Below, piece by piece: positions 33,496 through 40,974 of a stretch of 54,728 bases of DNA (positions are counted from its first letter, which is position 1; the number at the start of each line of letters is the position of its first letter). The stretch spans positions 1 through 54,728 of the forward strand of contig CAMJDT010000007.1 of assembly GCA_946404495.1 (NCBI GenBank). Reading direction: 5' to 3'. The notes under the pieces were generated by a model. It saw nothing but the letters and a program-made list of their open reading frames with translations, did not search any database and had not been told where the DNA came from. Position numbers and translations under genes: made by a program. Origin of the DNA: an uncultured Bacteroidales bacterium (GTDB lineage Bacteria; Bacteroidota; Bacteroidia; Bacteroidales; Paludibacteraceae).

Positions 33496-35221
33496 CTTTT
33501 GCCACGCAGCCTGAGAGCACGATACGAAGACTCCGCTTTGCGGGGTCTTCTTCGTTTAGGATCGAGTAATCGTGGTAGAACGAGTTGAACTCGCATGCCA
33601 AGTCATACGCATAGTTGCAGATCAGTGCCGGAGAGAAATTATCGCCGGCCTGACGCACCACTGCCGGGAACTCCGTCAGCCTTTGAATCAAGGTCAGTTC
33701 TTTCTCCTCGAGGTCTCGAGATGTCGAGATGTCGAGATCTCGAGCGCCGGCCTTGCGCAATACTAACTGTATGCGCGCGTAGGTATACTGAATAAACGGT
33801 CCTGTATTTCCGTTGAAGTCGATAGACTCGGCGGGGTTGAAGAGCATGTTCTTACGCGGATCCACTTTCAGGATGAAGTACTTCAGCGCTGCCATGCCAA
33901 CTTTGCGGGCGATCTCTTCGGCCTCAGCGGGCGTGATATCGGGCAGGGTGTTCACCTTGTCCTTGCTGATCTCGCGGGCGTCGTCGATCATCTTATCCAT
34001 CAGTTCGTCGGCATCTACTACCGTTCCCTCGCGCGACTTCATCTTGCCGTTCGGCAGCTCTACCATCCCGTAGGAGAAGTGCACCAACTCCTTGCCGAAG
34101 GGGAAACCGAGCCTATCCAACAGGATCGACAGCACCTTAAAGTGGTACTCCTGTTCGTTGCCCACCACATAGACCATCTTATCGATCGGATAGTCCTCAA
34201 ATCGCAGTTTGGCCGTTCCGATATCTTGCGTCATATAGACGCTCGTGCCGTCCTGACGGAGCAGCAGTTTCTCGTCCAGTCCGTCCTTTGTCAGGTCGGC
34301 CCAGACGGAGTTATCCTCGCGGCGGTAGAAGGCACCTTGCTCCAGGCCTTTCTCTACTTCCTTCTTGCCCTCCAAATAGGTGTTGGATTCGTAGTATATC
34401 TTATCGAACGACACCCCCATCCGTTGGTAGGTCTCGTCGAATCCGGCATATACCCAGCTGTTCATCTTCGCCCACAGCTCGCGCACTTCCTTGTCGCCCT
34501 GCTCCCATTTGAGCAGCATCTGCTGCGCCTCCTTCATCAGCGGAGCCTCCTTCTTGGCGGTCTCCTCGTCCATGCCTTGCGCCATCAGCTCCGCGCGCTG
34601 CGCTTTGTACTCCTTGTCGAAGCGCACGTAGTAATCGCCGATTAGGTGGTCGCCTTTCTTGCCGGACGACTCGGGCGTCTCGCCGTTGCCGAACTTGAGC
34701 CAGGCTAACATCGACTTGCAGATATGGATACCCCGGTCGTTGACGATGTTGGTCTTCACCACCTTCCATCCGTTGGCCTCCTGGATCTTGGCAATCGAGT
34801 AACCGAGTAGGTTATTGCGCACGTGCCCGAGGTGCAGGGGTTTGTTGGTATTGGGTGACGAGTACTCCACCATCATTAGCTTGCCGTTCTGATCCATCTG
34901 ACCGTAATCAGCTGCAGCATTGATCTCCTCCAGACGCTGGATCCAGTAGGCATCCGAGATACTGAGGTTCAGGAATCCCTGCACCGCGTTGTACTTGGCG
35001 ATGAGCCCTTCTCCGTTATCCAACATCCATTTTCCAATCTCGTCAGCGACCTGCGCCGGAGCCTTCCGGGCGGCTTTTACAAATGGGAAAACCACCACGG
35101 TCATATTGCCCTCAAACTCGGGACGTGTCTTCTGCAACTGAATCTGTTTGTCGTCAGCCTCTATGCCGTACAGCGCATGGACCGCCTTCTTTACCAATTG
35201 TATCAAATCTTGCTCTATCAT
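33443..35221 (-). CDS. argS: Arginine-tRNA ligase
   Basis: This 592-residue protein charges tRNA-Arg. It is class I: the HIGH-like motif appears as SSPNTNKPLHLGHVRNN (about residue 120), and the KMSKS-like motif as GKMKSREGTVVDADEL (about 392). The C-terminal DALR anticodon domain ends KVIARAMSLLGIEMPERM, the usual end of the family. An in-frame insertion RDLDISTSRDLEEKE (about 493-507) in the tRNA-binding part is coded by an 8-base repeat with CTCGAG words. pepP lies 10 bases upstream, nadC before it, forming a leftward run. The 3' end overlaps the EF-hand gene. Confidence 0.97.
   Translation of the reverse strand: MIEQDLIQLVKKAVHALYGIEADDKQIQLQKTRPEFEGNMTVVVFPFVKAARKAPAQVADEIGKWMLDNGEGLIAKYNAVQGFLNLSISDAYWIQRLEEINAAADYGQMDQNGKLMMVEYSSPNTNKPLHLGHVRNNLLGYSIAKIQEANGWKVVKTNIVNDRGIHICKSMLAWLKFGNGETPESSGKKGDHLIGDYYVRFDKEYKAQRAELMAQGMDEETAKKEAPLMKEAQQMLLKWEQGDKEVRELWAKMNSWVYAGFDETYQRMGVSFDKIYYESNTYLEGKKEVEKGLEQGAFYRREDNSVWADLTKDGLDEKLLLRQDGTSVYMTQDIGTAKLRFEDYPIDKMVYVVGNEQEYHFKVLSILLDRLGFPFGKELVHFSYGMVELPNGKMKSREGTVVDADELMDKMIDDAREISKDKVNTLPDITPAEAEEIARKVGMAALKYFILKVDPRKNMLFNPAESIDFNGNTGPFIQYTYARIQLVLRKAGARDLDISTSRDLEEKELTLIQRLTEFPAVVRQAGDNFSPALICNYAYDLACEFNSFYHDYSILNEEDPAKRSLRIVLSGCVAKVIARAMSLLGIEMPERM
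33527..33549 (+). terminator. Terminator for the EF-hand gene inside the argS coding region
   Basis: AAGACTCCGC pairs with GCGGGGTCTT across a TTT loop (one G-T), followed by CTTCGTTT. It lies 32 bases after the rightward stop at 33495, wholly within the antisense argS gene. Confidence 0.55.
33713..33744. repeat. Four in-frame 8-base repeats inside argS
   Basis: Units read GTCTCGAG, ATGTCGAG, ATGTCGAG and ATCTCGAG on the plus strand. They code a charged loop in the C-terminal part of the enzyme. Confidence 0.85.
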
Positions 35222-35231
35222 GTTCTCAAAT

Positions 35232-37043
35232 TTAAATCTCCTTACATTTCTCTTTCAGCCACGCTGCCTCCTCTGCCGTCAGGCGCGGAGCCGTCTCTTC
35301 GTATACGCGCTTGTGGTAATTGTTGATCCACGCCCGCTCGCTCTCCGTCAGCATCGTCATGTCGATGAGCCGCGTGTCGTAGTAGCACAGCGTGATGGTC
35401 TCAAATTCGTAGTACTGCTCGCCTGTCGTGCGTGCCGAGAGTTGCTTTGCGGGCACGGTCACCACGAGGTTCTCGATTCGGATTCCCCACTCGCCTGCGC
35501 GGTAGATACCGGGTTCGTCGCTGAAGATATTACCTTCCTTGATGGGGTTGGTGTTATTGTCCGTACGGATATTGGCTGGCCCCTCGTGACAACCCATATA
35601 ATGGCCTACGCCGTGACCCGTTCCGTGACCGTAGGTGATGCCTTCGGCCCACATATACTGATGTGCCAGTATGTCTAATTGGTTGCCCCTCGTGCCCTTC
35701 GGGAAGCGCACTTGTGCCAGGGCGATATGACCCTTGAGCACCAGCGTATAGTCCTGCTTCACCGCTGCGGGAATGGCTTTCTCATCGCCGATCCAGACGG
35801 TGCGGGTGATGTCGGTCGTGCCGTCCAGGTACTGTCCGCCTGAGTCGAGCAGCAGCACGCCGTTGCCTTCTATCTTGGCACAGTCCTCATCGGTTGCGTG
35901 ATAGTGCACGATGGCGCCGTTGCCTTTCCATCCGGCTATTGTGCAGAACGAGTCGTCCGTGTAGTTCTTGCCCTCGGCGCGGAATGCCGTCAGCTTGCGC
36001 GCCAGCGTCATCTCCGTCTGCGGGGTCTTCAGGGCTTCGGTCTCCAACCAGCGGAAGAAACGCGTCAGCGCTACGGCATCTACCCGCATCGCCTCCTTCT
36101 CGCCCTCGATCTCCACCTCGTTCTTTACCGACATCATCACCTGTATCGGACTCGGCGTACTGTTCACCTTGCGCGTCACGGCAGGGTTAATCGCCTCGTA
36201 CAGGGCTTCGTTCACGCGGTTGCCGTCGTAGAGCACGCCGGTCGCTGCAATGCCGTTCAGGTAACTGTATACCTCCTCGTAGCCGCGTACGGTGACGCCT
36301 ATCTCCTTTAGGTACGTCCGCGCAGCGTCGTCCACCTTACGCGGGTCGATGAAGATCGTGCAGGCAGCCTTTTCTATCACTACATAACTAATCACGCAGG
36401 GCGTGTAGTCCACGTCCGTACCCCGTACGTTCAGCAGCCATCCTATCTCGTCCAGCTCGGCGATCACGGCCGCATCGGCGCGTTTCTCTGCCAGGGCTTC
36501 GCGTACGCGGCTGAGCTTCGAAGCCACACTCTCGCCGGCGTATTTCTCGTCGTAGGGCAGCAGCTTGTTCATCGGTATATCCGGCCTTCCTTCCGTCCAT
36601 AGGGGACCGATGAGGTCGATCGACTTCAGCTCTAGTCCGCCGTCCTCGAGTTCCTCTCTTAGTTTCTTATACCCGTTCACCGAGTACATCTCCGGATTGA
36701 CGCCGATTGTTAATTTTGAATTTTGAATTTTGAATTCATCACAAAGCCATTTTGTGATGCTGGGGCAATCCACATCGCTCTCCCGCATCAGCTCCACGGT
36801 CGTACCTTTCAGTTCGATCTCCGCCTGCAGGTAGTAGCGGCTGTCGGTCCAGAGCAGCGCCTTATCCATGGTGATCACGGCCGTACCGGTCTCACCTAAG
36901 AATCCGCTGATCCACGACATCTCGGCCCAATGCGGAGCCATATATTCACTCGCGTGCGGGTCTGTTCCCGGCACGATATAGGCACTCAGCCCTTCCTTTT
37001 TCATCAGCGCCCTCAGCGCCGCCAATCTCTCTATTATTGTCAT
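35232..37043 (-). CDS. pepP: Xaa-Pro aminopeptidase (M24B family)
   Basis: About 603 residues from the ATG at 37043 (MTIIERLAALRALMKKEGL). It cleaves N-terminal residues before proline. Two creatinase N-terminal-like domains precede the pita-bread catalytic domain with LLLDSGGQYLDGTTDITRT (metal Asp pair), THGTGHGVGHYMGCHEGP-type segment (metal His), and EPGIYRAGEWGIRIEN (metal Glu). The long form with three domains is the usual Bacteroidota type, with the final KEAAWLKE tail. An insertion EFKIQNSKLTIG (about residues 101-112) is coded by AATTCAA heptamers, next to a short palindrome. It sits 10 bases before argS and is probably co-transcribed with it and nadC. Confidence 0.93.
   Translation of the reverse strand: MTIIERLAALRALMKKEGLSAYIVPGTDPHASEYMAPHWAEMSWISGFLGETGTAVITMDKALLWTDSRYYLQAEIELKGTTVELMRESDVDCPSITKWLCDEFKIQNSKLTIGVNPEMYSVNGYKKLREELEDGGLELKSIDLIGPLWTEGRPDIPMNKLLPYDEKYAGESVASKLSRVREALAEKRADAAVIAELDEIGWLLNVRGTDVDYTPCVISYVVIEKAACTIFIDPRKVDDAARTYLKEIGVTVRGYEEVYSYLNGIAATGVLYDGNRVNEALYEAINPAVTRKVNSTPSPIQVMMSVKNEVEIEGEKEAMRVDAVALTRFFRWLETEALKTPQTEMTLARKLTAFRAEGKNYTDDSFCTIAGWKGNGAIVHYHATDEDCAKIEGNGVLLLDSGGQYLDGTTDITRTVWIGDEKAIPAAVKQDYTLVLKGHIALAQVRFPKGTRGNQLDILAHQYMWAEGITYGHGTGHGVGHYMGCHEGPANIRTDNNTNPIKEGNIFSDEPGIYRAGEWGIRIENLVVTVPAKQLSARTTGEQYYEFETITLCYYDTRLIDMTMLTESERAWINNYHKRVYEETAPRLTAEEAAWLKEKCKEI
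36710..36737. repeat. Four in-frame heptamers inside the aminopeptidase gene
   Basis: On the minus strand the units read AATTCAA three times and then AATTAAC, coding FKIQNSKLTI. The peptide is nearly that of the rimO insertion, though the two proteins are unrelated. A palindrome (ATCACAAA and TTTGTGAT, 5-base loop) follows at 36739-36759. Confidence 0.9.
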
Positions 37044-37053
37044 AAATATCAAT

Positions 37054-37081
37054 ATTTACGATTTACAATGTACGATTTATG
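37054..37081. repeat. Heptamers between nadC and the aminopeptidase gene
   Basis: Units read ATTTACG, ATTTACA, ATGTACG and ATTTATG; loose copies (GTACGATTTA) go on to about 37107. The spacer holds nothing else. Confidence 0.75.
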
Positions 37082-37122
37082 GACGATTTGTTTTCATGTA
37101 CGATTTAGGAGACCTTCGTCCT

Positions 37123-37992
37123 TTATTTCACAGCTTTGAAACTCATATCAAGTGATTTTACGCTGTGCGTCAGCGCACCTACCGACACATAGTCCACGCC
37201 GGCCAGTGCATAGTCGCGTATCGTATCGATCGTGATACCGCCGCTCGACTCGATCTCCATCTTGCGGCCGCCGTGGGTCTTCTCCCACGCGCGAATGATA
37301 TCCACTGCAGCCTTCGTCCTCTCCGGCGTGAAGTTATCCAGCATGATGCGATCGGGTATGCCGGTCGCGAGTGCCTCGCGTATCTCGTCCTCGCTGCGTG
37401 TCTCGATCTCGATTCTCAGATTCAAATTCTTCTCCTTGCAGTAGTCGCGTGCACGCGTCAGGGCATTCGTTATACCGCCCGAGAAATCCACGTGGTTGTC
37501 CTTCAGCAGGATCATATCGAATAACCCGATCCTGTGGTTCATTCCGCCGCCGATCTTTACCGCCTCCTTCTCCAGGTACCTCAGTCCCGGCGTCGTCTTT
37601 CTCGTATCCAGTACGTGGCAACCCGTGTCTGCAATCAGGCTCTGATACCGGTGCGCCGTCGTGGCTACGCCCGACATACGCTGCATCACATTGAGCATCG
37701 TCCTCTCGATCTGCAGCAGACTCAGCTCCTTTCCGTATACGCGGAAGGCGATGTCGCCCTTCTTGACCGCGTCGCCGTCTTTGAGGAACTGCTCCATACG
37801 GCATTCGGGGTCAAAGTAATCGATGATCTCCTTCGCTACCTCTACGCCGGCCAATATGCCTTCGTCCTTGATGATCAACTGCTGACAACCCATCTGCGTA
37901 GGGGGTATGCAGCATAACGACGTGTGGTCTCCCTCGCGGATATCCTCCTGAAACCACAGCTGAATGAGTTTTCTGAGTTCTTGTTTTTCCAT
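37123..37992 (-). CDS. nadC: Nicotinate-nucleotide pyrophosphorylase (quinolinate phosphoribosyltransferase)
   Basis: This 289-residue enzyme makes nicotinate mononucleotide from quinolinate and PRPP in NAD synthesis. Motifs include EDIREGDHTSLCC near the start, ERTMLNVMQRMSGVAT, HVLDTRKTTPGLRYLEKEAV, GGGMNHRIGLFDMILLKDNH (substrate site) and ESSGGITIDTIRDYALAGVD near the end, followed by VGALTHSVKSLDMS, the standard C-terminus. Length is normal. It has its own promoter directly upstream and leads a leftward run with pepP and argS. No nadA or nadB is in view. Confidence 0.97.
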   Translation of the reverse strand: MEKQELRKLIQLWFQEDIREGDHTSLCCIPPTQMGCQQLIIKDEGILAGVEVAKEIIDYFDPECRMEQFLKDGDAVKKGDIAFRVYGKELSLLQIERTMLNVMQRMSGVATTAHRYQSLIADTGCHVLDTRKTTPGLRYLEKEAVKIGGGMNHRIGLFDMILLKDNHVDFSGGITNALTRARDYCKEKNLNLRIEIETRSEDEIREALATGIPDRIMLDNFTPERTKAAVDIIRAWEKTHGGRKMEIESSGGITIDTIRDYALAGVDYVSVGALTHSVKSLDMSFKAVK

Positions 37993-38012
37993 ACTTCACG
38001 CATTTTAGCCTG

Positions 38013-38044
38013 CAAAGGTACAAAATATTTTGCATATATGCAAA
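38013..38044 (-). promoter_or_regulatory. Bacteroidota promoter of nadC
   Basis: On the minus strand TTTGCATATAT lies at 38044-38034 and TACCTTTG at 38020-38013, followed by CAGGC. The ATG is at 37992. Confidence 0.85.
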
Positions 38045-38123
38045 TAAATTCGCAAAAAAATCGTTCGAGGCTTATCCGAGATAAAAAATTGTGCGAAATC
38101 TGCGAAATGAATGTACCATATAC

Positions 38124-39134
38124 TTATTTCGCGTACGGTAATTGGCGAATGCGATCGTTGAGTTGACGCATCTCGGTAAGGAGTTCGTCGAAGGGGACCG
38201 ACTCACCGTAAATCATCGAACTTTGCATATTTTCGTAGTCCTTGCGCCAGAGAGGCAGCACGTCTGCCGGTATCTCCAGCGAGAGCGATTGCGGATAGAG
38301 CGTGTCGTAATCAAAGCCCTTCAGACCAATAAACTTACGCCTGTGTTCCAAAATCGTGCGGTACAAGTGCTCATCCTTCAGCGCACGTTCGGCAATATCC
38401 GTGTGCAACATGCGCTCCAAGTCATAGAGATGTCGAGACATTCGCGCTGTACGAACCTCAGCGGAAGGCTTTGCAAACTCCTCGTGCAGCAACATGACTT
38501 TCTCCAAGAACGTGCGTTCGGGTACTACTACGTTGACTTTAAAAGTCGGTTGTACAATGGTTGCTTGCGGCAGGATCATATCGATCTGCGATTGCAGCGC
38601 AACCGTTTGCACAGGATCGTGCATGCTGCGACCGCTCACCTCTACTTTGACAGTGTGGGCAATATATTCCGAGTTCGGCAATACCGATTGATAATCCACA
38701 TAGATGACTTCCGGATCCGTTGTGGAAACAGGCGTTATGTTCACATATACCTTGAATTTATCGGGAGCGATACCAAGCGCTACCAAACCCTCACGCACGT
38801 CGTTCTGCATCTTCTCGCGCACAAACGAGCATGCCGCACGACGCAGTTTATCGCTCACCTGCGTACGGCTTAGTTCTCCGGCAAAACCTAAGTACTCTCG
38901 GCTGATAGCAATGTCGATGTCCTCAGAAAAACGCTCGATGATATTCCACGCCTTGCTCAACGACGTACCGCCTTTGAACGACAAATGCTCGGCGTACGGC
39001 TGAGAGAAGAGCACACGTAATACCTGTGTTACCCACCAATCCTTCTCGATGGTTTGTGGGTCTTGTCCGTTCTGTGCGTTAACTTGATTGAGAACGATTA
39101 ACTGTTGCTCATTGTTCAGATTTGCGTATATCAT
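38124..39134 (-). CDS. abiEii: AbiEii-type nucleotidyltransferase toxin
   Basis: This 336-residue protein of the AbiEii/AbiGii family is the toxin half of a type IV toxin-antitoxin and phage-defence pair. The nucleotidyltransferase motif is LSFKGGTSLSKAWNIIERFSEDIDI (GGTSLSK then S-DxDI) at about residues 53-77. The following helical domain carries RAACSFVREKMQN and, late, MLLHEEFAKPSAEV with RMSRHLYDLERM, as usual in the family. The start overlaps the end of the antitoxin gene by 26 bases. Members are thought to use GTP or other nucleotides and to stop growth upon infection. Confidence 0.92.
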   Translation of the reverse strand: MIYANLNNEQQLIVLNQVNAQNGQDPQTIEKDWWVTQVLRVLFSQPYAEHLSFKGGTSLSKAWNIIERFSEDIDIAISREYLGFAGELSRTQVSDKLRRAACSFVREKMQNDVREGLVALGIAPDKFKVYVNITPVSTTDPEVIYVDYQSVLPNSEYIAHTVKVEVSGRSMHDPVQTVALQSQIDMILPQATIVQPTFKVNVVVPERTFLEKVMLLHEEFAKPSAEVRTARMSRHLYDLERMLHTDIAERALKDEHLYRTILEHRRKFIGLKGFDYDTLYPQSLSLEIPADVLPLWRKDYENMQSSMIYGESVPFDELLTEMRQLNDRIRQLPYAK

Positions 39135-39735
39135 ATTTCTTCAATTTTTCCTGCAGCCATATAGGCGCCAGTTTAATGTCGTGTGCGAATTGCTTCGGTG
39201 TTACGTGAGCTAAGAAAGGTTTGATGGTCTCAAAATCCGAGTCTCTCACGCCTTTCTCGCCATAATCCACAAGTGCGGTCACTATCAACTGCATTAAACG
39301 GGATTTGTAGGCAAATCGCGACATATCGCTTGTGTGTAGGAAAAGGATACCTTTCCCTTTTCCGACTTTAACGCGTCGCTCCGGTCCATCGGTGTAGAAG
39401 ACCACATTAGACTCCAGTTGTGTAGATAGCCCTAATGCGTTTTGCGCAAAAGCAACCGTAGGAGCCACACGAATTTTATCGCGTTTGGCGATTGCCATCG
39501 CAACTTCATCTATAGAAGGATAAAGTACGCCGAGCCCCAGTTCCGTATCGATTTTAGGATACCAATAGATTCCTTTTTCAATACGGATTAGCATTTTTTC
39601 ATTTGTCAGACGCTGAAAGGCTTTTTTGACAGACTCGTAGTCCGCCACTTTTTCCATGTCTTGCAAAAAGATAAAGCGTCCTCGACCGCCTCTTGCAATC
39701 CTTGTTGCTATGTCATCTTTAATACTTTTATACAT
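39109..39735 (-). CDS. abiEi: AbiEi-type antitoxin (DUF6088)
   Basis: This 208-residue protein has an N-terminal winged helix (GRFIFLQDMEKVADYESV, KKAFQRLTNEKMLIRIEKGI), then the DUF6088/AbiEi C-terminal domain (VAFAQNALGLSTQLESNVVF, PERRVKVGKGKGILFLH). AbiEi antitoxins repress their own promoter by binding inverted repeats. Here an inverted repeat of TTTTGTCCC type lies between the promoter and the ATG, just where such an operator would work. The gene comes before and overlaps the toxin gene, the standard order. Confidence 0.9.
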   Translation of the reverse strand: MYKSIKDDIATRIARGGRGRFIFLQDMEKVADYESVKKAFQRLTNEKMLIRIEKGIYWYPKIDTELGLGVLYPSIDEVAMAIAKRDKIRVAPTVAFAQNALGLSTQLESNVVFYTDGPERRVKVGKGKGILFLHTSDMSRFAYKSRLMQLIVTALVDYGEKGVRDSDFETIKPFLAHVTPKQFAHDIKLAPIWLQEKLKKYDIRKSEQ

Positions 39736-39748
39736 AGTATAATTTCTT

Positions 39749-39785
39749 ATTTTGTCCCCATTATATTACATTTTAGGGACAAAAT
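39749..39785. promoter_or_regulatory. Inverted repeat, likely AbiEi operator
   Basis: ATTTTGTCCC (39749-39758) and GGGACAAAAT (39776-39785) form perfect 10-base arms 17 bases apart. They lie between the -7 element (39792-39799) and the antitoxin ATG, so a bound antitoxin would block transcription. Confidence 0.8.
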
Positions 39786-39791
39786 CCGCTG

Positions 39792-39823
39792 CAAAGGTAC
39801 AACTTTTTTTTGATATATGCAAA
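39792..39823 (-). promoter_or_regulatory. Bacteroidota promoter of the AbiE pair
   Basis: Minus strand: TTTGCATATAT at 39823-39813 and TACCTTTG at 39799-39792, followed by CAGCGG. Upstream (39824-39860) lie repeated TTTCGCA words shared with the regions before the MNT gene and nadC. Confidence 0.85.
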
Positions 39824-39912
39824 TAAATTCGCAGAAATCTTGCGAAATCTGCGAAAATTACGATAACAGAGCGCCGATAACCGTTATTTACGATCACCGA
39901 GCAAATCACGCT

Positions 39913-40065
39913 CTATATAGCTACAGCGAACGGATCCACGTACTGTACTGCGCCGTTCTCACTAAAAATGAGCGGCTGGTTGTTGCGACGATGCTCCTCA
40001 ACGATTTTACGATGAGTGAGTTCTAAGCCTTGGCTAATCTTAGCCTCCAATTCCATTTCACTCAT
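39913..40065 (-). CDS. Small 50-residue protein, third gene of the MNT/HEPN operon
   Basis: A frame from the ATG at 40065 (MSEMELEAKISQGLELTHRK) to a TAG at 39913 encodes 50 residues ending VQYVDPFAVAI. It starts 9 bases after the HEPN stop. The layout of a helix with LELTHRKIVEEHRRNN, then a strand (PLIFSENGAVQYV), recalls short Bacteroidota proteins found beside toxin-antitoxin genes. The function is unknown; a regulatory or co-antitoxin role is a guess. It is too short for automatic ORF lists. Confidence 0.6.
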   Translation of the reverse strand: MSEMELEAKISQGLELTHRKIVEEHRRNNQPLIFSENGAVQYVDPFAVAI

Positions 40066-40074
40066 AACAGCTAA

Positions 40075-40476
40075 TCAGCTCCGATTTACAAGCTCCTTGA
40101 TATGTGCTATATACGCGTTCATAGGCTCTATCATTGGCATTAATTCCTCTTCGGTCGCGTCAATATAGCAATTGTAGTCTCCGCGTTCGCGCATTGTCGC
40201 TAATCGAGAAAACAAGCGGCCTTCGTCTTGACTCATCTTGCCGGTTTTGATAAAGTGCATACTTAATAGTGCATAGACACCTTGGTGCGTACCGGCATGC
40301 AGACCATTGGCTATCAATAGAGCTGTTGTAGCGTGAAAGACTGCATAATACATCCGATTGGAAAGCGTGTTCCACAACTTATTCTCTATATAAATCGGAA
40401 ACTCAGTCACGATTCTTTCAGCACGTTCAATCTCCAATTGAACCATTATTTGTCTTTCTTCTTGCGATAGACTCAT
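40075..40476 (-). CDS. HEPN-domain protein (toxin of an MNT/HEPN pair)
   Basis: This 133-residue helical protein has the HEPN pattern: RAERIVTEFPIYIENKLWNT (first long helix), RMYYAVFHATTALLIANGLH (second helix with the YYAVFHA phrase), MHFIKTGKMSQDEGRLFSRL, then a MREXGDY-like MRERGDYNCYID. HEPN proteins paired with MNT are RNases or are kept inactive by AMP addition from the partner. The start overlaps the MNT stop by 4 bases, the standard order. Confidence 0.88.
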   Translation of the reverse strand: MSLSQEERQIMVQLEIERAERIVTEFPIYIENKLWNTLSNRMYYAVFHATTALLIANGLHAGTHQGVYALLSMHFIKTGKMSQDEGRLFSRLATMRERGDYNCYIDATEEELMPMIEPMNAYIAHIKELVNRS

Positions 40477-40781
40477 ATCAGTACTTTCTTATCTTGTTCT
40501 ACATTATGGTAAAAAGGCGTAAAGGACATGGAGTTCCATTCATCGGTAGTATAGAGATGAGCGGAGATATTCTCGCCAATTGATGCGCCTAATTCGATAA
40601 ACGGATATTCGTAGTTATCGAAATCCGAATATTCTCTTTTAGCCTTATTGAGTATCACCAACAGATCCCAATCAGATGTAGGACGAAAATCTCCGCGAGC
40701 ACGGGAGCCGTATAGCCACAGATGACTACCGGCGGGTATAACCTGCTTCGCTAGTTGCTTTATGGTCTCTAATGTTGGCAT
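40473..40781 (-). CDS. Minimal nucleotidyltransferase (antitoxin of an MNT/HEPN pair)
   Basis: This 102-residue protein starts at the ATG at 40781 (MPTLETIKQLAKQVIP); an upstream TTG lies in the -7 element and is rejected. The nucleotidyltransferase motif GSxxxGxxxxxSDxDL is clear: LYGSRARGDFRPTSDWDLLV at about residues 23-41. MNT antitoxins transfer AMP to the HEPN toxin. It is the first gene of the operon. Confidence 0.9.
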   Translation of the reverse strand: MPTLETIKQLAKQVIPAGSHLWLYGSRARGDFRPTSDWDLLVILNKAKREYSDFDNYEYPFIELGASIGENISAHLYTTDEWNSMSFTPFYHNVEQDKKVLI

Positions 40782-40799
40782 GTTTATTGTTTTAGCCTG

Positions 40800-40831
40800 C
40801 AAAATTACAACTTTTTTCCGACATATGCAAA
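40800..40831 (-). promoter_or_regulatory. Bacteroidota promoter of the MNT/HEPN operon
   Basis: Minus strand: TTTGCATATGT at 40831-40821 and TAATTTTG at 40807-40800, followed by CAGGC. The upstream stretch to 40886 repeats TTTCGCA and GCAGATA words like those before the AbiE pair. Confidence 0.8.
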
Positions 40832-40974
40832 TAAATTCGCAGAAATCTTATCTGCGAAGGATTCTTTCTTGCGAAATCTGCGAAAAAGCAAATAGAAGTA
40901 TAGATCATTTAGTTGACAGATAAAGAGAAAAAAGCTATATCTGTTGGCTCAAATCAAGTGCTAAGGTACAACTT

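Noticed and set aside
36739..36759. Palindrome ATCACAAA/TTTGTGAT in the aminopeptidase gene as an operator
   Set aside because: It lies 300 bases inside the coding region with no promoter near; its place next to a heptamer repeat is noted, but no regulatory role can be supported.
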